This document shows positions 59,746-64,000 of a stretch of DNA of 64,000 nucleotides, piece by piece. Each line of letters starts with the position of its first letter. Positions within the stretch are counted from its first letter, which is position 1. Made by a program: the position numbers and the translations under genes. The stretch comes from Viscum album. Taxonomy: Eukaryota; Streptophyta; Magnoliopsida; Santalales; Viscaceae. The stretch covers positions 1,652,654,062-1,652,718,061 of the forward strand of contig OY728121.1 of assembly GCA_963277665.1 (NCBI GenBank), written 5' to 3'. The notes beneath the pieces were generated by a model. That model saw only the letters and a list, made by a program, of their open reading frames with translations. It was not told where the DNA came from and did not search any database.

Positions 59746-62700
59746 ATGTTAAACTTAAAAAACAAAACATGCTCAAAACATTTATATGGAAAACATAGAA
59801 AAAATTGAAACATATTCAATTATTATTTTTTGAATAATTATCTCATCCTTGAATTTATGGATCATGTTATCCTGCTTTATCAACCAATAATTCTTGTATC
59901 AAAAACATAGTGAGATCCTCAACATATCCACGAATAATAGTCTCTCCTAAATATTATATGATACAATAATTATTGTGGATGAAACTAGATAAATTCACAT
60001 ATGTGTAAAGGTAGGGAACTCACTAAAATGAGGAACACTATATAATTCTAATAACCCTCAATTTTCTCTATTAATGTAATTAATACTACAATCCTCTTCC
60101 TTCATATTTGTACTAATAGGGGAACTCAATAACCTTTAAGGAATAAAAATTCATATAAAACCAATTGACCTTTAAAATCAACCATTCAATAGACTTATGG
60201 GGATTTAAATAGAATCCAAAAGTGGATTAGGTCATAAATAAAAGTGGGTGGTGCATTAATGATTAAAAAAATTTAATAGTATTAACATATGCGGTTAAAT
60301 TGACTCTCTCCTTGAATATAAAAATTCTACCAAGTAATGGGATTTGGACACAAATTAAACATTACCTAATCCAAAATCCAATTTAGGGTTTTCTATTTCC
60401 CCATATTTATATACTAATAATATAATCAAATAAACTTTTCAATAATAACACCTTGTTAATAGTTTAATTCTTTAAAAATTAAATAATTAAATATTTATCA
60501 TCTAAAAACTAAAATCATATTTTATTAAATGAAAAATGTATACATATTTAAACAAAAAAATATATCAATTTATTCAAAAAAATTGAAATTAGCAGTATCT
60601 CATGTGTGGCACCATGGGCCCTTCAAATGATGAGAGAAAATAATGAACAATTTTATTCATAATAAAATAATTGTGGTATATTTAAAATTTTCAATTCAAC
60701 CAAAATTTAAATGGGTTGGTTTTTATATATTCCACTATATATCCATTTGAAATGATCCCTTATCATTGACATCTAGATTAATCATGATACATGGATAACG
60801 TCTTTCCAATATATCGTATCTCTTTTTCCAAATTTTTTATATATTGAAATTTCATATAACTGTATCACATATAACTATTAGGGCATGTACATGTACATAA
60901 TTTTTAAAAAAATAATTTAGGGTCCAAATTTCATAACCTATGATATTGTTGGACACATGCAGTTTTGGTCAATCAATTTTCCTTGATTTGTTTCATACTC
61001 AATTACATTATATGAAGCCAACTTATTCTTTAAATTTACATTGGTTTCAATGTATATATCATCACAATTAACCTTTATTTTAAACATTTCAAAGGATTCA
61101 TGTATAAGTTTCACTTATGTAACACAAATAATTAGTACATAAAAATCTATGTAGTGTAATTTGAATCGGTCAATCTAAATTAAAAGTACAGTAAATTATA
61201 TCATATGGGTGGTATGTTTTATATCTATAGAAGTGATTAATCTCATATTAATCATAATATATCTTAAAAAAATACTATAATGATCATCATTAATGAAAAA
61301 TATAATAATTATTATATTCTTTTGACTCATTTCCAATCAAACCACATATTCTACACGTTAGAAATGAATGAATGGAAAAAATATTTTCATTAAAATTCAC
61401 TACATGAAAAAATATCCTTAAAAGAGTAAAAAATAATTATTTTTAGGTCACAAAAACCTAATACTACCATTTTCCCTAAATAAAATCAACCATGTATCCA
61501 AAACCCTGTTAACTATTGTTTATTTTTGGACTTTTTTTATAAAGTACATTAATATTGGGTATTTAGTATTATCTACATTAATAACCCGAACATCATAAAA
61601 TAAACTATATTAATTATCAATTGAATGATATGAGTTCAAAAAACAATATATTTTGGTGTTTTGTGAGATATGGGTTCCATTCCATATATAACTGCTCCAA
61701 AATCATCATAATAAAGATCAACTAAAAACATGATTCTTAATACAACACATTGTTTGTTATTTTTTTAACCAAATAGATTAATCATGACACCTGATGAAAT
61801 AATGTATTCAACTTCTATTTTATAATTTGAAAAAATTAATTTCCAGGATGCTTTATGTATTACCACTCCAATAATGATGATAAATAAAAATCGTTGCTTG
61901 GACATAAAATCATATTTTATCTTTGGGAAGTAACATTAGCGTAAACCTCACAATGACTTCTTCCTCACTACAAAATAAAAATATTACATCCTCGGTTATA
62001 CTCTTCTACTTGAAGAAATAATTCATAACTACATAATGAATTTTTCTAATAATTGATTCGTATTTATTGGCCATAATTTTTAAATTATATTAATTATAGA
62101 ATTTAAAAACATAGAAAAAATAATTTATCAATATATTGAAGTATATATAAGCTCACTCACAGATGATTATAGATCAAAATTTTGAAGGGAATTTCACCTA
62201 TAAAATATAATTTACCTAAAAAATTTATAAAAAATATATTTATACTTTTAAATTGTCATTGATAATTTTCATATGTATGTTTTTTAACTAAGGGAAATAA
62301 TTCATATAGATATGTCTCTAAAAAACTCCATACATAAAATTTATGTCGATTCACCACGATCTATCATTAAAAACAAATTCCTAAAGTAAATTTTAAATGG
62401 TATTACCATTGAAATTTCATTTATGATTATAATTTTATCATTTTTCCAAAATAAAGGAAATAAAAATTTTCACCGACTAACATATAGTATTTATAAGGTT
62501 TATCTTCATTTTCAATAAAATCAATAACATCTAAAAATTTATCAAAATGAATATTCCCTCATTAATATGATTTCTTAAATCATAATAATATTTTTGTAGA
62601 TTATAATTGATAGAATAATTTATTGAATCATATAAAACCATTGTGTTCTGTTAAATAAAAATCATTAATTAATTTCAGATAAATTAATGAAACATCAAAA

Positions 62701-64000
62701 TCCATTTTATATATCCCATAATTAAAATATAGTAATATTTAAAATAAAATATAAATAGATTTAATAACACATGATAAATATAATATTTATTCATAATAAA
62801 TTCTTATAAGTTGTTTAAATAATTTATCTATCTATTTATAAATGTCAGTAAACTCTCAAATTCATATGTTAGTAATTGTGTGAAAACACAACAATCAAAA
62901 AATGTGGTTTACCCCTTTAGGTGTATGTATTATGTCATATACTTGATCAATGTTCCTTTTTTACATTAAATGTTCTATTATTCTTATACATTTAAAAACT
63001 TTAGACCTCAAAATAGATTTTATTTAAAAATTTCAGACATCTTTTATTATTGTTACATCACCTTCATCTTAAATAAGAGATTCATATATCATTGGTTATT
63101 AACAAAATATACCAATACGTATTGTTTCTTATGTAATTCAACTCTATTCATTTTCCATAACCCTATTTGTTTTCTTGACATGAAAAAATTTCATTAGGAT
63201 AACCAATAAAGATAAATTTATCTTATTTGATATGAAGACTTTAAGTAATACAACTCACATATTTCTCACAACTGAAATGCATTATATAGGTCAAATTAAG
63301 ATTCTATTCATTCCATATCACATTTATTACCATGTAATATGTGATTTATGGAACACAAATTATAATAAATAAATAATTTTATAGAACATAACTACAAATA
63401 AAAATAAGAACGTATGCAGCACAAATCATTTTCTAAATGACATAAAACTATGTTTTAATCCACATTTTTAACACACCATCAAACTATGGCACACTAGTTC
63501 AATTAAAAGATAAATTTATATCAACATATATAAAAGAGATTCAAAATTAACCATTCAATTATTATCTTCCCCTATCTAGTAAAATTACATTAATATTCAT
63601 TATGATTTTCTGTTGTTCATTATTTATCAACACATTGAGTATTTAGGTGGGTAAATAATTTTCATTGTATGGATTCCCATACTCATATCTATAAAATAAT
63701 CAATTAATGGAAATTATTTACCAATACCCACATGGTTGTCAATTAATTATAGGAAAAAACATCAATATGCATGTGTTTTAATAAATCAATATCTCATTTA
63801 CATTTAAATACAAATGATCTTAATGATATTTTCTATAGTAAATAATATATTCATATAAATCATGATTCATTAATGTTTTAATACATTAATCTTTTATTAT
63901 GGAATTGTTTGATATGATTATTAATTATATGTACAAGTACACAATTTCAATGAGAAGTGAATTTAAAATTATTTGTCTTAGCCATCTTATTATTTAAATT
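59746..64000 (+). other. AT-rich non-coding sequence, possible LTR start at 59746
   Basis: Very AT-rich to the window edge, without genes or clear tandem repeats. The TGTTAAACTT start after the Asn/Thr block could be the beginning of a further LTR (L4), but I could not align it convincingly with L1-L3, and its end would lie beyond the window. Short frames such as 62970-63197 are not supported. Confidence 0.3.

Overview
The window looks like intergenic DNA from a large, repeat-rich plant nuclear genome. It is AT-rich and contains no host gene I can support. Almost everything that can be recognised is decayed LTR retrotransposon sequence of the plant Ty1/copia and Ty3/gypsy types. Frameshifts, in-frame stops and C-to-T changes in former CpG sites are common. 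The sequence does not let me name the species.

Layout. (1) 1-7827 and 21898-23700 form one older, moderately GC-richer stretch of unknown origin. It was split by a minus-strand copia element (7828-21892) with both LTRs, PBS, PPT, gag-pol remains and a GATCA target duplication. (2) Inside the copia RT region sits a plus-strand non-autonomous gypsy-type element (10067-15835) with 1.63-kb LTRs, a tRNA-Asp-type PBS, one acidic reading frame of unknown function and a CTCAT target duplication. (3) 23740-38711 and 57362-64000 are very AT-rich. I read them as the remains of very old, long-LTR elements whose LTRs are related to those of element A below. A peculiar Asn/Thr/Asp-coding, 3-base-periodic block lies at 23740-25432 and again at 59160-59745. 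(4) 38717-57356 is a plus-strand Tekay/Del-type chromovirus (element B). Its 5' LTR is split by a minus-strand element of the same lineage (element A, 39062-47227, AACCT target duplication), which keeps two 3.55-kb LTRs but only an integrase-chromodomain stump.

Nesting order and LTR divergence agree. Rough by-eye samples give about 7% between LTRs of the inner gypsy-type element, 10% for A, 15% for B and 20-25% for copia. The AT-rich LTR-like blocks are more diverged still. No element here appears able to move by itself.

The least ordinary signals are cis structures and non-autonomous parts. They include an array of 13-bp TACAC-N3-GTGTA palindromes in the LTR and leader of B, a tandem hairpin array in its LTRs, the Asn/Thr-rich blocks abutting LTR-like boundaries, an 89%-identical 44-bp island between otherwise badly decayed LTRs, and the acidic frame of the tRNA-Asp-primed element. 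All percentages and alignments were done by eye.
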